Shown piece by piece: positions 48,120 to 55,580 of a stretch of DNA of 64,000 nt. Under the pieces are notes generated by a model that was not told the origin of the DNA, did not search any database, and worked only from the letters and a program-made list of their open reading frames with translations. The stretch is from Micavibrio sp. Lineage in GTDB: Bacteria; Pseudomonadota; Alphaproteobacteria; Micavibrionales; UBA2020. The translations under genes were made by a program, and so were the position numbers. The stretch is from positions 310,001-374,000 of the forward strand of contig JAPWJZ010000001.1 of the NCBI GenBank assembly GCA_028283745.1, written 5' to 3'. The first letter of the stretch is position 1. Each line of letters begins with the position of its first letter.

Positions 48120-50792
48120 ATGCTCGATAAAACCTTTGAAAGCAAAGACGTCGAAAAGAAACATTACGAAAGCTGGGAAAAATCCGGCGTTTTCGCGGCG
48201 GACGTCAATAGCAACAAGGCGCCTTACACCATTCCGATGCCGCCGCCCAACGTGACAGGCAGTCTGCACATGGGCCACGCCCTTACCATGACGCTGCAGG
48301 ATATTCTGACCCGCTTCAAGCGCATGGAAGGCAAGGACGTGCTGTGGCAGCCCGGCACCGACCACGCCGGCATCGCAACGCAGATGGTGGTGGAGCGCCT
48401 GCTGGAAAAAGAAGGCAAGAACCGCCACGATTTGGGCCGCGACGCTTTCCTGAAGCGCGTCTGGGAATGGAAGGAAGAGTCCGGCAATACCATCACCTCG
48501 CAGTTGCGCCGCCTTGGTGCCACGCCTGACTGGGAGCGCGAACGCTTCACGATGGATGAAGGCCTCAACAAGGCCGTGCGCAAAGTCTTCGTGCAGCTGC
48601 ATAAAGAAAAGCTGATTTACCGCGACAAGCGCCTCGTCAACTGGGACCCGAAACTCCATACGGCGGTTTCCGACCTTGAAGTCGAGCAGATCGAGATTAA
48701 GGGCAATCTCTGGTATTTCCGCTACCCCATTCAGGGCGACAAGGAACGCTTCATCACCATCGCCACGACGCGCCCGGAAACCATGATGGGCGATACCGCC
48801 ATCGCCGTGCATCCGGAGGATGAGCGCTACAAAGACCTCGTTGGCAAATTCGCCGTGCTGCCCATCGTCGGCCGCGTTATTCCGATTGTGGCAGATGATT
48901 ATGCCGACCCCACCAAAGGCTCCGGCGCCGTGAAAATCACGCCCGCGCACGACTTCAACGACTTTGAAGTTGGCAAGCGTCACAACCTGCCGATCATTTC
49001 CGTCTTCGACAAAGATGCGAAGCTGAACGACGAGGCACCGGAAGAATACCGCGGCCTCGACCGTTTCGTCGCCCGCAAGAAAATTCTGGCGGAAATGGAA
49101 GCGCTCGAGCTGATCGAGAAGATCGAGCCGCATGTGCATGCCGTGCCGCACGATGAAAAATCAAAATCCGTCATTCTCGAGCCGTTCCTGACCGACCAGT
49201 GGTATTGCGATGCCGTGACGCTGGCGAAACCCGCGATCAAGGCCGTGGAAGAAGGGCGCACGCAATTCGTGCCCGCCAACTGGACGAAGACCTATTACGA
49301 ATGGATGCATAACATCCAGCCGTGGTGCATCAGCCGCCAACTGTGGTGGGGCCACCAGATTCCGGCATGGTATGCGCCCGACGGCACGACCTTCGTTGCC
49401 GAAACCGAAGAGGAAGCTTACGCCGAAGCCCGCGCCAAATTCGGCAAGGACGTGACGCTGACGCGCGATCCGGATGTTCTGGATACGTGGTTCTCTTCGG
49501 CATTGTGGCCTTTCTCCACGCTCGGCTGGCCCGAGCAGACGGCGGAAGTGAAGCGTTATTATCCGTCCGAAACGCTGATTACCGGCTTTGACATCATTTT
49601 CTTCTGGGTTGCCCGCATGATGATGATGGGCATTCACTTCATGGGTGACGTGCCGTTCCGCAAGGTCTACATCCACGCCCTCGTGCGCGATGAAAAAGGC
49701 CAGAAAATGTCGAAGACCAAGGGCAACGTCGTTGACCCGCTCGACGTCATCGACCAGTTCGGCGCGGATGCGCTGCGCTTTACGATGGCAGCGCTGGCAG
49801 CGCAGGGCCGCGACGTGAAATGGTCGAATACCCGCGCCGAAGGCTATCGCAACTTCGCAACCAAGCTTTGGAACGCATCGCGCTTCTGCGAAATGAACGG
49901 CTGCACGCTGAAGCTGGATTTCAACCCCGGCAGCGTGAAGCAAACGGTGAACCAGTGGATTATCGGCGAACTGGCGGCGACCTCCAAAAAGGTGGCGGAT
50001 AGCCTGAATGCCTTCCGCTACAACGATGCCGCCATGCACCTCTACCACTTCACCTGGGGCACGTTCTGCGACTGGTATATTGAATTCACCAAGCCGCTGA
50101 TTACCGGCACGGATGAAGCCGTGAAGTTGGAAACGCAGGACACAACCGGCTGGGTGCTTGACCAGTTGCTGGTGCTGCTCAACCCCTTCATGCCTTATAT
50201 TACCGAAGAACTGCATGCGCACTTGCTAGGGAAGGAAACGACCGACCAAGCCGACTGGCTGCAGAATAAATCGTGGCCTGAATTCTCAAGCGACGTGACG
50301 TCCAAATCCGTCAAGGCGCAGGAAGAAATGAACTGGGTCATTCGCCTGATCACCGAAATCCGCTCTGTACGCTCCGACATGGGCGTGCCGGACGGCGCGA
50401 AAATAAAACTGCTGCTGAAGGATGCAAACGCCGTAACCGTGCAGCGCCTTCAAACCCACAACAACATCATTCGCACCCGCGCCCGCCTTGAAACGGCGGA
50501 AACGTCGGAAGCCGCGCCGCCCAAAGGCTCCGTGCAAGCGGTGATTGACGAGGCCAGCATCATCCTGCCGCTCGGCGATGTGGTGGATTTCGCCAAGGAA
50601 GCCGCGCGCCTGTCGAAGCAAATCGATAAGGTCGACCAAGACATCAAAAAAATCGACCAGAAGCTCGGCAACGAGGCGTTTATTGCCAAGGCGCCGCAGG
50701 AAGTGGTGGACGAGCAGCGCGAAGCGCGGGCGGAGGCCGAGAATATCAAGGCCAAGCTCAGCCTTGCCCTGAAGCAAATTCAGGCGGCGTAA
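48120..50792 (+). CDS. valS: Valine--tRNA ligase
   Basis: Class I synthetase charging tRNA-Val, 890 residues. The HIGH box is PPPNVTGSLHMGHAL (near residue 40), the KMSKS box is QKMSKTKGN (near 535), and the editing domain contains TTRPETMMGDTAIAVHPED. A C-terminal coiled coil (EAARLSKQIDKVDQDIKKIDQKLGNEAF) interacts with tRNA. It is the first gene of a plus-strand run reaching 52023, with 1 bp before the DUF4442 gene. Confidence 0.97.
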   Translation: MLDKTFESKDVEKKHYESWEKSGVFAADVNSNKAPYTIPMPPPNVTGSLHMGHALTMTLQDILTRFKRMEGKDVLWQPGTDHAGIATQMVVERLLEKEGKNRHDLGRDAFLKRVWEWKEESGNTITSQLRRLGATPDWERERFTMDEGLNKAVRKVFVQLHKEKLIYRDKRLVNWDPKLHTAVSDLEVEQIEIKGNLWYFRYPIQGDKERFITIATTRPETMMGDTAIAVHPEDERYKDLVGKFAVLPIVGRVIPIVADDYADPTKGSGAVKITPAHDFNDFEVGKRHNLPIISVFDKDAKLNDEAPEEYRGLDRFVARKKILAEMEALELIEKIEPHVHAVPHDEKSKSVILEPFLTDQWYCDAVTLAKPAIKAVEEGRTQFVPANWTKTYYEWMHNIQPWCISRQLWWGHQIPAWYAPDGTTFVAETEEEAYAEARAKFGKDVTLTRDPDVLDTWFSSALWPFSTLGWPEQTAEVKRYYPSETLITGFDIIFFWVARMMMMGIHFMGDVPFRKVYIHALVRDEKGQKMSKTKGNVVDPLDVIDQFGADALRFTMAALAAQGRDVKWSNTRAEGYRNFATKLWNASRFCEMNGCTLKLDFNPGSVKQTVNQWIIGELAATSKKVADSLNAFRYNDAAMHLYHFTWGTFCDWYIEFTKPLITGTDEAVKLETQDTTGWVLDQLLVLLNPFMPYITEELHAHLLGKETTDQADWLQNKSWPEFSSDVTSKSVKAQEEMNWVIRLITEIRSVRSDMGVPDGAKIKLLLKDANAVTVQRLQTHNNIIRTRARLETAETSEAAPPKGSVQAVIDEASIILPLGDVVDFAKEAARLSKQIDKVDQDIKKIDQKLGNEAFIAKAPQEVVDEQREARAEAENIKAKLSLALKQIQAA

Positions 50793-50793
50793 A

Positions 50794-51267
50794 ATGAAAA
50801 GCAAAACCTTCGCCCGCCTGATGAACTTCTGGCCGCCGTTCCTCGGCGCGGGCGTGAAGGTGACGGAAATTTCCGACGATTTTGACGACGTCAAAATTAA
50901 AATGAAGCTGCACCGCTGGAACAGCAATGCCGTCGGCACGCATTTCGGCGGTTCCATCTTTTCCATGACCGACCCGTTCTATTCGCTTATTTTGCTCAAA
51001 AACCTTGGCAAAGAATACATCGTCTGGGATAAGGCGGCTTCCATCAAATTCAAGAAACCCGGCAAGGGCACGCTGACGGCGCATTTCAACGTGTCAAAAG
51101 AGCGCTTGCAGGAAATTCGCGAGGAAGCCAGCAAGAACGATAAATCCGAACCCGTCTTCACCGTCTACGTGAAAGACGAGGCGGGGGATGTGGTGGCCGA
51201 AGTCGAAAAGACCCTTTATGTGCGCCGCAAGGACAAAACCCCGCCGCCGCGCGCACCGAAACAATAA
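50794..51267 (+). CDS. DUF4442 hotdog-fold (thioesterase-like) protein
   Basis: A protein of 157 residues related to PaaI-type acyl-CoA thioesterases but assigned to DUF4442. The family wording is seen in RLMNFWPPFLGAGVKVTEIS, LHRWNSNAVGTHFGGSIFSMTDPFY and EYIVWDKAASIKFKKPGKG. It has no signal peptide. It starts one base after the valS stop, so it is translationally coupled. The substrate is unknown. Confidence 0.8.
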   Translation: MKSKTFARLMNFWPPFLGAGVKVTEISDDFDDVKIKMKLHRWNSNAVGTHFGGSIFSMTDPFYSLILLKNLGKEYIVWDKAASIKFKKPGKGTLTAHFNVSKERLQEIREEASKNDKSEPVFTVYVKDEAGDVVAEVEKTLYVRRKDKTPPPRAPKQ

Positions 51268-51292
51268 CCAGAAGCTTTCAAGGAAGTGTCCG

Positions 51293-51772
51293 ATGATTGA
51301 AGTCAAGGCGCCGGATGATTACAGCAGCGTCCGCGCCAAAAAATCCGTGTTCCTTGCCGGCAGCATTGAAATGGGCAAGGCCGAAGACTGGCAGCAGCGC
51401 ATTGCCAGCGCGCTTCAGCACGTAGATGTTCTTGTCCTCAATCCCCGCCGCGCGCAGTGGGATGCCAGCTGGGAGCAAAGCATTGATAACCCGCCTTTCC
51501 GCCAGCAGGTGGAGTGGGAGCTGGATGCGCTTGATGCCGCGGGTCTTGTTATTATGTACTTCGCGCCCGAAACCAAATCGCCCATCACGTTGCTGGAACT
51601 GGGCGTGCACGCCGCCGCCAACCCTGAGAAGCTGGTGGTCTGCTGCCCTGAAGGCTTCTGGCGCAAGGGTAACGTGGATATTGTCTGCAACCGCTATGGC
51701 GTGCGGCAGGTGGAAACGATTGATGCGCTTATCAAGCATACCGTCCATTACGTGCAGGGAGTGGCGGCATGA
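51293..51772 (+). CDS. Nucleoside 2-deoxyribosyltransferase-like protein
   Basis: A protein of 159 residues with the flavodoxin-like fold of nucleoside 2-deoxyribosyltransferases. Elements are KKSVFLAGSIEMGKAEDWQ (glycine loop), VLVLNPRRAQWDASWEQ, LDALDAAGLVIMYFAPET, and SPITLLELGVHAA with the glutamate that acts as the nucleophile in this family. It may hydrolyse or transfer nucleoside bases, or only bind nucleotides; the substrate is not evident. ATG 51293 follows AAGGAAG by six bases; the longer frame from 51188 lies within the previous gene. ATGA overlap with the next gene. Confidence 0.75.
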   Translation: MIEVKAPDDYSSVRAKKSVFLAGSIEMGKAEDWQQRIASALQHVDVLVLNPRRAQWDASWEQSIDNPPFRQQVEWELDALDAAGLVIMYFAPETKSPITLLELGVHAAANPEKLVVCCPEGFWRKGNVDIVCNRYGVRQVETIDALIKHTVHYVQGVAA

Positions 51773-52023
51773 TTTTTCGTCTTATCGGTCTTGTCGTTTC
51801 TTTCGGCATTGTCGGCTACCTGCTGTATTCCGTCCTGTCATCCGACAGCAAGCTGGACCAGAAAATAAACGCCAACCCCGCCGTGATGGAGCAGAAAAAA
51901 GCGCTTGAAGGCGCAGGCGTGAATGCGGGCGATAAAAAAGAGCTTAAGAAATACCTGAACGACCAGGCAAAGCAGCTGGAAGAATACCAGAGCCAGGCCG
52001 ATAATCTGCCCAAAGATCCTTAA
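51769..52023 (+). CDS. Small single-helix membrane protein
   Basis: A protein of 84 residues: one hydrophobic helix at about 4-24 (RLIGLVVSFGIVGYLLYSVL), then a charged Lys/Glu/Gln-rich tail that looks helical (DKKELKKYLNDQAKQLEEYQSQ). No family recognised. It is coupled by ATGA to the deoxyribosyltransferase-like gene and ends five bases before the stop of the convergent solenoid gene. Confidence 0.7.
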   Translation: MIFRLIGLVVSFGIVGYLLYSVLSSDSKLDQKINANPAVMEQKKALEGAGVNAGDKKELKKYLNDQAKQLEEYQSQADNLPKDP

Positions 52024-52028
52024 AAGAT

Positions 52029-52901
52029 TTAAAGCGTAAAGCCGCGCTTCGGCGCCGCCGTTTTTTCCGCCGGTGCATCGCTATTGGCGGGGGTGTTCAC
52101 AGCTTTGTTGGCGGCAAGCTTGAACGACTTGGCATCATCGCTGGTGCGGCCAATGCGTTTGGAGCCGTCTGCCTTGATTTGTGCGGTGCTATGCGCCAGC
52201 GCGACGGTTGCGGAAGTATCTGTCGTGACGGTGGAATGTGCGCCGACTGCCGAAATGTTGACGGAACTGTCAGCCTTCAATGTCACGCGCTCGCCCAGTT
52301 TGCCGATATTCGCGGAACCATCGCAGGTGACGGAAGAATCATCCCCGATTTCGGTGACGTTGGCAGAACCATCGGCGCGGACGCGCGCGCCGGAACCCAT
52401 CAGGCCAGCCTTCACGCTGCCGTCGCATTTGATATTGGCCTTATTGCCGATGTTGGCCAGCTGCACGCTGCCTTCGGCGACAATACGCACATCGTTCCCT
52501 GCATCGGCGCGCAGCTGCACGCTGCCGCCGGAGGAAAAGCGGACGTTGTTGCCTGTCCTTCCGTCCACCTCGATACCCTGAAGGAGGGAGGCGGCCGCGC
52601 TGTTAAACGTGCCGCCGCTATTGGAAACGACGCGGTTGTTCATGGTGATGACGTTGCCGGAAATGGACATCGACCGGCCGCTGGTGGAAATGTTGTTGAT
52701 GGCGGTGCCGGCGCCAAGGTCAACGATAAGGTCAACATCATCGGCAACATTCCCCTTGATGCGCAGGCCGCCGCTTGAAACCTCGATACGCGCACCGGTG
52801 CCGATATTGCCGATAATCTCGGTTGCTTCATCGAGCTGCAGGGTTTCGCCGGGGGCGATGTCGCGGTTGATTTTCTTAAGTTCGGTCATGGGGCGCACCA
52901 T
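52029..52901 (-). CDS. Beta-solenoid protein with seven exact 17-residue repeats
   Basis: A protein of 290 residues without signal peptide or membrane helix. Residues 135-253 are seven consecutive 17-residue units without gaps. The pattern is G-x-x-x-x-[VI]-x-[ACT]-[DE]-G-S-[VA]-x-[VIL]-x-x-[ILV], for instance GNKANIKCDGSVKAGLM. Residues about 30-134 hold looser copies. Alternating hydrophobic positions and the Asp-Gly-Ser turn suggest a right-handed beta-helix, reminiscent of bactofilins, so a polymer or scaffold role is possible (inference). The C-terminal 35 residues are basic and disordered. ATG 52889 (MTELKK) is an alternative start. Neither start has a ribosome site. Confidence 0.7.
   Translation of the reverse strand: MVRPMTELKKINRDIAPGETLQLDEATEIIGNIGTGARIEVSSGGLRIKGNVADDVDLIVDLGAGTAINNISTSGRSMSISGNVITMNNRVVSNSGGTFNSAAASLLQGIEVDGRTGNNVRFSSGGSVQLRADAGNDVRIVAEGSVQLANIGNKANIKCDGSVKAGLMGSGARVRADGSANVTEIGDDSSVTCDGSANIGKLGERVTLKADSSVNISAVGAHSTVTTDTSATVALAHSTAQIKADGSKRIGRTSDDAKSFKLAANKAVNTPANSDAPAEKTAAPKRGFTL
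52143..52499 (-). repeat. Seven tandem 51-bp coding repeats
   Basis: The section of the solenoid gene that encodes residues 135-253 has a strict 51-bp period. The copies share the Asp-Gly-Ser codons but differ at most other positions, so they are old, diverged copies, not a recent slippage array. Confidence 0.75.
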
Positions 52902-53032
52902 TTTTGAACAGGTATTGATTTGTCAGAAATAATGCCATATTTATTACCATAATACAATATGAATAATTGGTTAATTGTTATACGGGCGAACTGGCGATCC
53001 GGATTATATTTAATTAAATCCGCAGCTTAGCA

Positions 53033-53061
53033 TTGTCATATAAATCTATAACAGCTATGAT
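53033..53061 (+). promoter_or_regulatory. Promoter placed for leaderless transcription of the Nudix gene
   Basis: TTGTCA at 53033-53038, a 17-bp spacer and TATGAT at 53056-53061. The expected start point is about 53068, which is the A of the Nudix gene's ATG. No Shine-Dalgarno lies upstream. The surrounding 165 bp gap is AT-rich and also holds the promoter region of the divergent solenoid gene. Confidence 0.6.
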
Positions 53062-53067
53062 GGACAC

Positions 53068-54168
53068 ATGAACGAGACTGATAAAACCCCCGAACAAGAC
53101 CCCATCCGCCGCGGCGCAGGCATTCTTGTCCTCGCGCGCGATACCGGTCGGTTTCTGGCCCTGAAACGCTCGGACCATGTCCACAACGGCCGTACATGGG
53201 CGCTGGCGGGCGGGCTGCTGGACGAAGGGGAAACGCCCGAGGAGGGCGCCGTGCGCGAATTCTGCGAGGAAACGGGGTATAACGGGCAGGAGGTGGCCTT
53301 GGTGCCGTTGGTGCAATATACCTCGCCCAACTTCACCTATAACAACTACATCGCCATCATCGAGCAGGAATTCAAGCCGATCATTGACCATGAAAACGAG
53401 GCTTTTGCCTGGGTTGAAAGCCTTGAAGACTGGCCGGCGCCTGCGCACTTCGGCATTCCGTATTTGAAGCAGGATACCGCGAGCGTGGATATTATCCGCG
53501 CAACGCAGGCCGAATGCCTGCATGACGGTACGGCTGCGGCAAGGGCGCGGTCATTGTACCCGCCGACGCTTTACCATTTTGTGCCGGGCGCGGGCGCGCT
53601 AGAGGAACTGGCGCCGGATGCGAAGCGCGGTGAAATTCGTGCAACGCCGAACCTGCGTAAAACCTTGCCTCTACTTATTCGCCGCCGCTACCGGGTTGCG
53701 ACCGCGCCATTGCCGGGGACGGAAGATTTCATCATCATTGCCTCCGACCGCGACGAGCTGCTGGAAAAGGGGCTGGATGGCAGCATCTTCCAGCTGTCGG
53801 GCGAAGATTTTTCCCCGCGCGTGAAAGACGGCAAGCCTTCCGCCACCTGGTTCACGACCGAAAAATTGCCGATCGAAAGCCGCAACTTTTTTGACCACGT
53901 GCAGCAGCTGGATGCCGCGATGTTCTACGGCCTGCACGTACTGTTCGTGAATGAAAAATTGACCGACGACCGCCGCGCCTTTTTCAAGGCAGGCATGGCG
54001 GCGGCAGATTTCCCCGCCAACCTTAAGGCCATGGTCCGTGACGGCACGCTGACGTATGAAAACGCGAAACGCGGCATTCATATATCCCCGCAACTGCAGC
54101 CGGAAGACGGGGAGCCGCCACCGCCGCCGCCCAACCCGCGTAAAATCATCAAGTTCAAGAAACGCTAA
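53068..54168 (+). CDS. Nudix hydrolase fused to an uncharacterised C-terminal domain
   Basis: A protein of 366 residues. The N-terminal 140 residues are a Nudix domain with a perfect box, G-x5-E-x7-REFCEETGY from Gly49 to Tyr71, so it should cleave a nucleoside diphosphate linked to another group. The C-terminal 220 residues are separate: LYHFVPGAGALEELAPDAKRGEIRATPN, then GSIFQLSGEDFSPR and ATWFTTEKLPIESRNF. This pattern resembles unnamed domains in which a substrate loop YHF is followed by ATP and a conserved Ser/Thr-rich strand, a layout I associate with ADP-ribosyltransferase-like folds, but this is only a resemblance. A Pro-rich, basic tail ends the protein. It seems to be translated from a leaderless mRNA. 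Confidence 0.8.
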   Translation: MNETDKTPEQDPIRRGAGILVLARDTGRFLALKRSDHVHNGRTWALAGGLLDEGETPEEGAVREFCEETGYNGQEVALVPLVQYTSPNFTYNNYIAIIEQEFKPIIDHENEAFAWVESLEDWPAPAHFGIPYLKQDTASVDIIRATQAECLHDGTAAARARSLYPPTLYHFVPGAGALEELAPDAKRGEIRATPNLRKTLPLLIRRRYRVATAPLPGTEDFIIIASDRDELLEKGLDGSIFQLSGEDFSPRVKDGKPSATWFTTEKLPIESRNFFDHVQQLDAAMFYGLHVLFVNEKLTDDRRAFFKAGMAAADFPANLKAMVRDGTLTYENAKRGIHISPQLQPEDGEPPPPPPNPRKIIKFKKR

Positions 54169-54181
54169 AATAAGGCCGAAA

Positions 54182-54225
54182 AGCAAAAGGGCGTTCCCGC
54201 TGTTTTGCAACAGACGGAAACGCCC
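54182..54225 (-). terminator. Terminator of the hsp20 gene
   Basis: Read on the minus strand, GGGCGTTTCCGT pairs imperfectly with GCGGGAACGCCC around TGTTTTGCAAC, followed by TTTTGCTTTT. It lies 80 bases after the hsp20 stop. Confidence 0.6.
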
Positions 54226-54304
54226 GCGCCTTGACTGTCGCTGCGATTGTTGGTCGGGCGCGCAGCGCCATGTCATGGCAGTTCAACGGTCAGCGGTCAA
54301 AAGC

Positions 54305-54778
54305 TTAAGATGCTTTTTTATCGCCGCTGTTTTGATCGAGGGTTTTGCCAGCGCCGGCTTTAATGTCTATTTTCCGGGGTTTCATCGTCTCCGGAATTTC
54401 GCGGACAAGCTCGATCGAGAGCAGGCCATTATCCAACCCCGCACCGGTCACGCGGATATGATCCGCCAGCTGGAAGCGGCGCTCGAACGCACGCTCCGCA
54501 ATGCCGCGATGAAGGAAGGTGACATCCTTGTTCTCATCGCGCTGGGTTGCATTGCCCGTGACGATCAGCTGGTTTTCCTTGGCGGTAATGTCGATATCGC
54601 CATCGGCGAAACCGGCAACGGCCATGGTGATGCGGTAATTGTCATCGTCCACCTTGACGATATTATAGGGCGGGTACGACAGACCCTGGTCGGCGGAAAG
54701 GTTGCTTTCCAGCATCTTCGACAATCGGTCGAAGCCAACGGTGGAACGGAAAAGCGGGGAAAAATCGAGTGCGTGCAT
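54305..54778 (-). CDS. ibpA: Small heat shock protein Hsp20, IbpA type
   Basis: ATP-independent holdase that binds unfolding proteins; 157 residues. The alpha-crystallin domain runs about 36-130 (YNIVKVDDDNYRITMAVAGFADGDI and AFERRFQLADHIRVTGAGLDNGLLSIEL). The N-terminus (MHALDFSPLFRSTVGFDRL) is the class A IbpA-type opening. The C-terminal I-x-I anchor is present in modified form (PRKIDIKA). It is a single gene with its own promoter, a ROSE-like leader and its own terminator. Confidence 0.93.
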   Translation of the reverse strand: MHALDFSPLFRSTVGFDRLSKMLESNLSADQGLSYPPYNIVKVDDDNYRITMAVAGFADGDIDITAKENQLIVTGNATQRDENKDVTFLHRGIAERAFERRFQLADHIRVTGAGLDNGLLSIELVREIPETMKPRKIDIKAGAGKTLDQNSGDKKAS

Positions 54779-54885
54779 GATACTCTCCTTTGAGCAATAT
54801 CAGGTTGTTGATCAAGAGCCACCAGAATGGTCTGCCCTTCGGACGGCATATGGGCAACCCCGTCATGGGCATTGCCTGCTATCTG
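54778..54885 (-). promoter_or_regulatory. ROSE-like RNA thermometer in the hsp20 leader
   Basis: The last hairpin, 54778-54802, reads TGATATTGCTC-AAA-GGAGAGTATCA on the minus strand. It traps the Shine-Dalgarno GGAG and the A of the start codon; UUGCU faces AGGAG, the UYGCU rule of ROSE elements, with a G-G opposition inside. Upstream are further small stems (ACCA-TTC-TGGT and GGCAA with TTGCC). Leader length from the putative start is about 107 bases, as expected of ROSE. The assignment is by rule and position, not by alignment. Confidence 0.7.
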
Positions 54886-54891
54886 ATCAGG

Positions 54892-54919
54892 GATATATTG
54901 CGGATTTTTCCGCCGTCAA
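54892..54919 (-). promoter_or_regulatory. Promoter of the hsp20 gene
   Basis: On the minus strand, TTGACG (54919-54914), a 16-bp spacer and TATATC (54897-54892). The -35 context CCCTTGACG could serve both the housekeeping sigma factor and RpoH. It places transcription start near 54885. Confidence 0.5.
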
Positions 54920-54964
54920 GGGTTGCGCCAAAGTGCGGCGCAAGTGCCTGACAAGCGGGCATAA

Positions 54965-54996
54965 AAAAACAGCCCGGCATAAACCGGGCTGTTTTT
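54965..54996. terminator. Terminator after rpmE (usable in both directions)
   Basis: A 13-bp stem (AAAAACAGCCCGG pairing with CCGGGCTGTTTTT) with a six-base loop. On the minus strand it lies 29 bases after the rpmE stop and is followed by T residues, so it closes rpmE. Confidence 0.88.
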
Positions 54997-55024
54997 AATC
55001 AATGCAGGGAAGAACCCTGGATTG

Positions 55025-55360
55025 TTATTTCTTGGCTTTGCCAGTTGCGGCTTTTGCTTCATCGGCAGCTTTGTCTTGGGCTGCTTTTTCAGCGTTGGCT
55101 TTTTCGCCGGCTTGCAGCGCTGCGTTCGCGTTGTCGGCAGCGGCAACGCCGAGGCCTGCGTATTTGTTGCCGAACTTGGCAAGGCGGCCTTTTTCCATGA
55201 CTTTCGCCGCGCCGCCGGTCCAGGCGGGGTGGTTCAGGGGGTCGATGTCGAGACGCATAACGTCGCCGGCTTTGCCCCAGCAGGTGCGGATTTTGTGTTC
55301 CACGCCATCCGTGGTGATCATGGTGACTTCATGGTAATCCGGGTGAATGTTCGCCTTCAT
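55025..55360 (-). CDS. rpmE: 50S ribosomal protein L31 with a long Ala/Lys tail
   Basis: The N-terminal 65 residues are L31 (MKANIHPDYHEVTMITTDGVEHKI, WGKAGDVMRLDIDPLNHPAWTGG, as in alphaproteobacteria). The protein then continues to 111 residues with a tail of Ala, Lys, Asp and Glu (ANAALQAGEKANAEKAAQ). L31 is normally 70-80 residues. The tail is in frame and followed directly by a terminator, so it appears genuine. A ribosome site AGGAGA precedes the ATG. Confidence 0.93.
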   Translation of the reverse strand: MKANIHPDYHEVTMITTDGVEHKIRTCWGKAGDVMRLDIDPLNHPAWTGGAAKVMEKGRLAKFGNKYAGLGVAAADNANAALQAGEKANAEKAAQDKAADEAKAATGKAKK

Positions 55361-55457
55361 GGCCGATCTCCTAAAAATTCCGTTTGTGCCGTATTGCGGG
55401 CCTCATGACACCGCGCGCCGAGGCAATAGCCCCGTTGGAATACGGTACAGGTTGGTT

Positions 55458-55486
55458 TAATTACCGTCATTTCGCGTAATATGCAA
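55458..55486 (-). promoter_or_regulatory. Putative promoter of rpmE
   Basis: On the minus strand, TTGCAT (55486-55481), a 17-bp spacer and TAATTA (55463-55458). It leaves a leader of about 90 bases before rpmE. Confidence 0.5.
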
Positions 55487-55580
55487 GCGGTTTATTGACT
55501 TTACCGTGCAATGCGTCAAAGTCTCCTTAAAAATATGTTCGGGGCGGAATATATTTTACATAAAATTAGAGGTGCCCGTC

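Noticed and set aside
54056-54793. Plus-strand open frame of 245 codons across the hsp20 gene and terminator
   Set aside because: It runs through the hsp20 gene, its terminator and the end of the Nudix gene; no ribosome site or family match.
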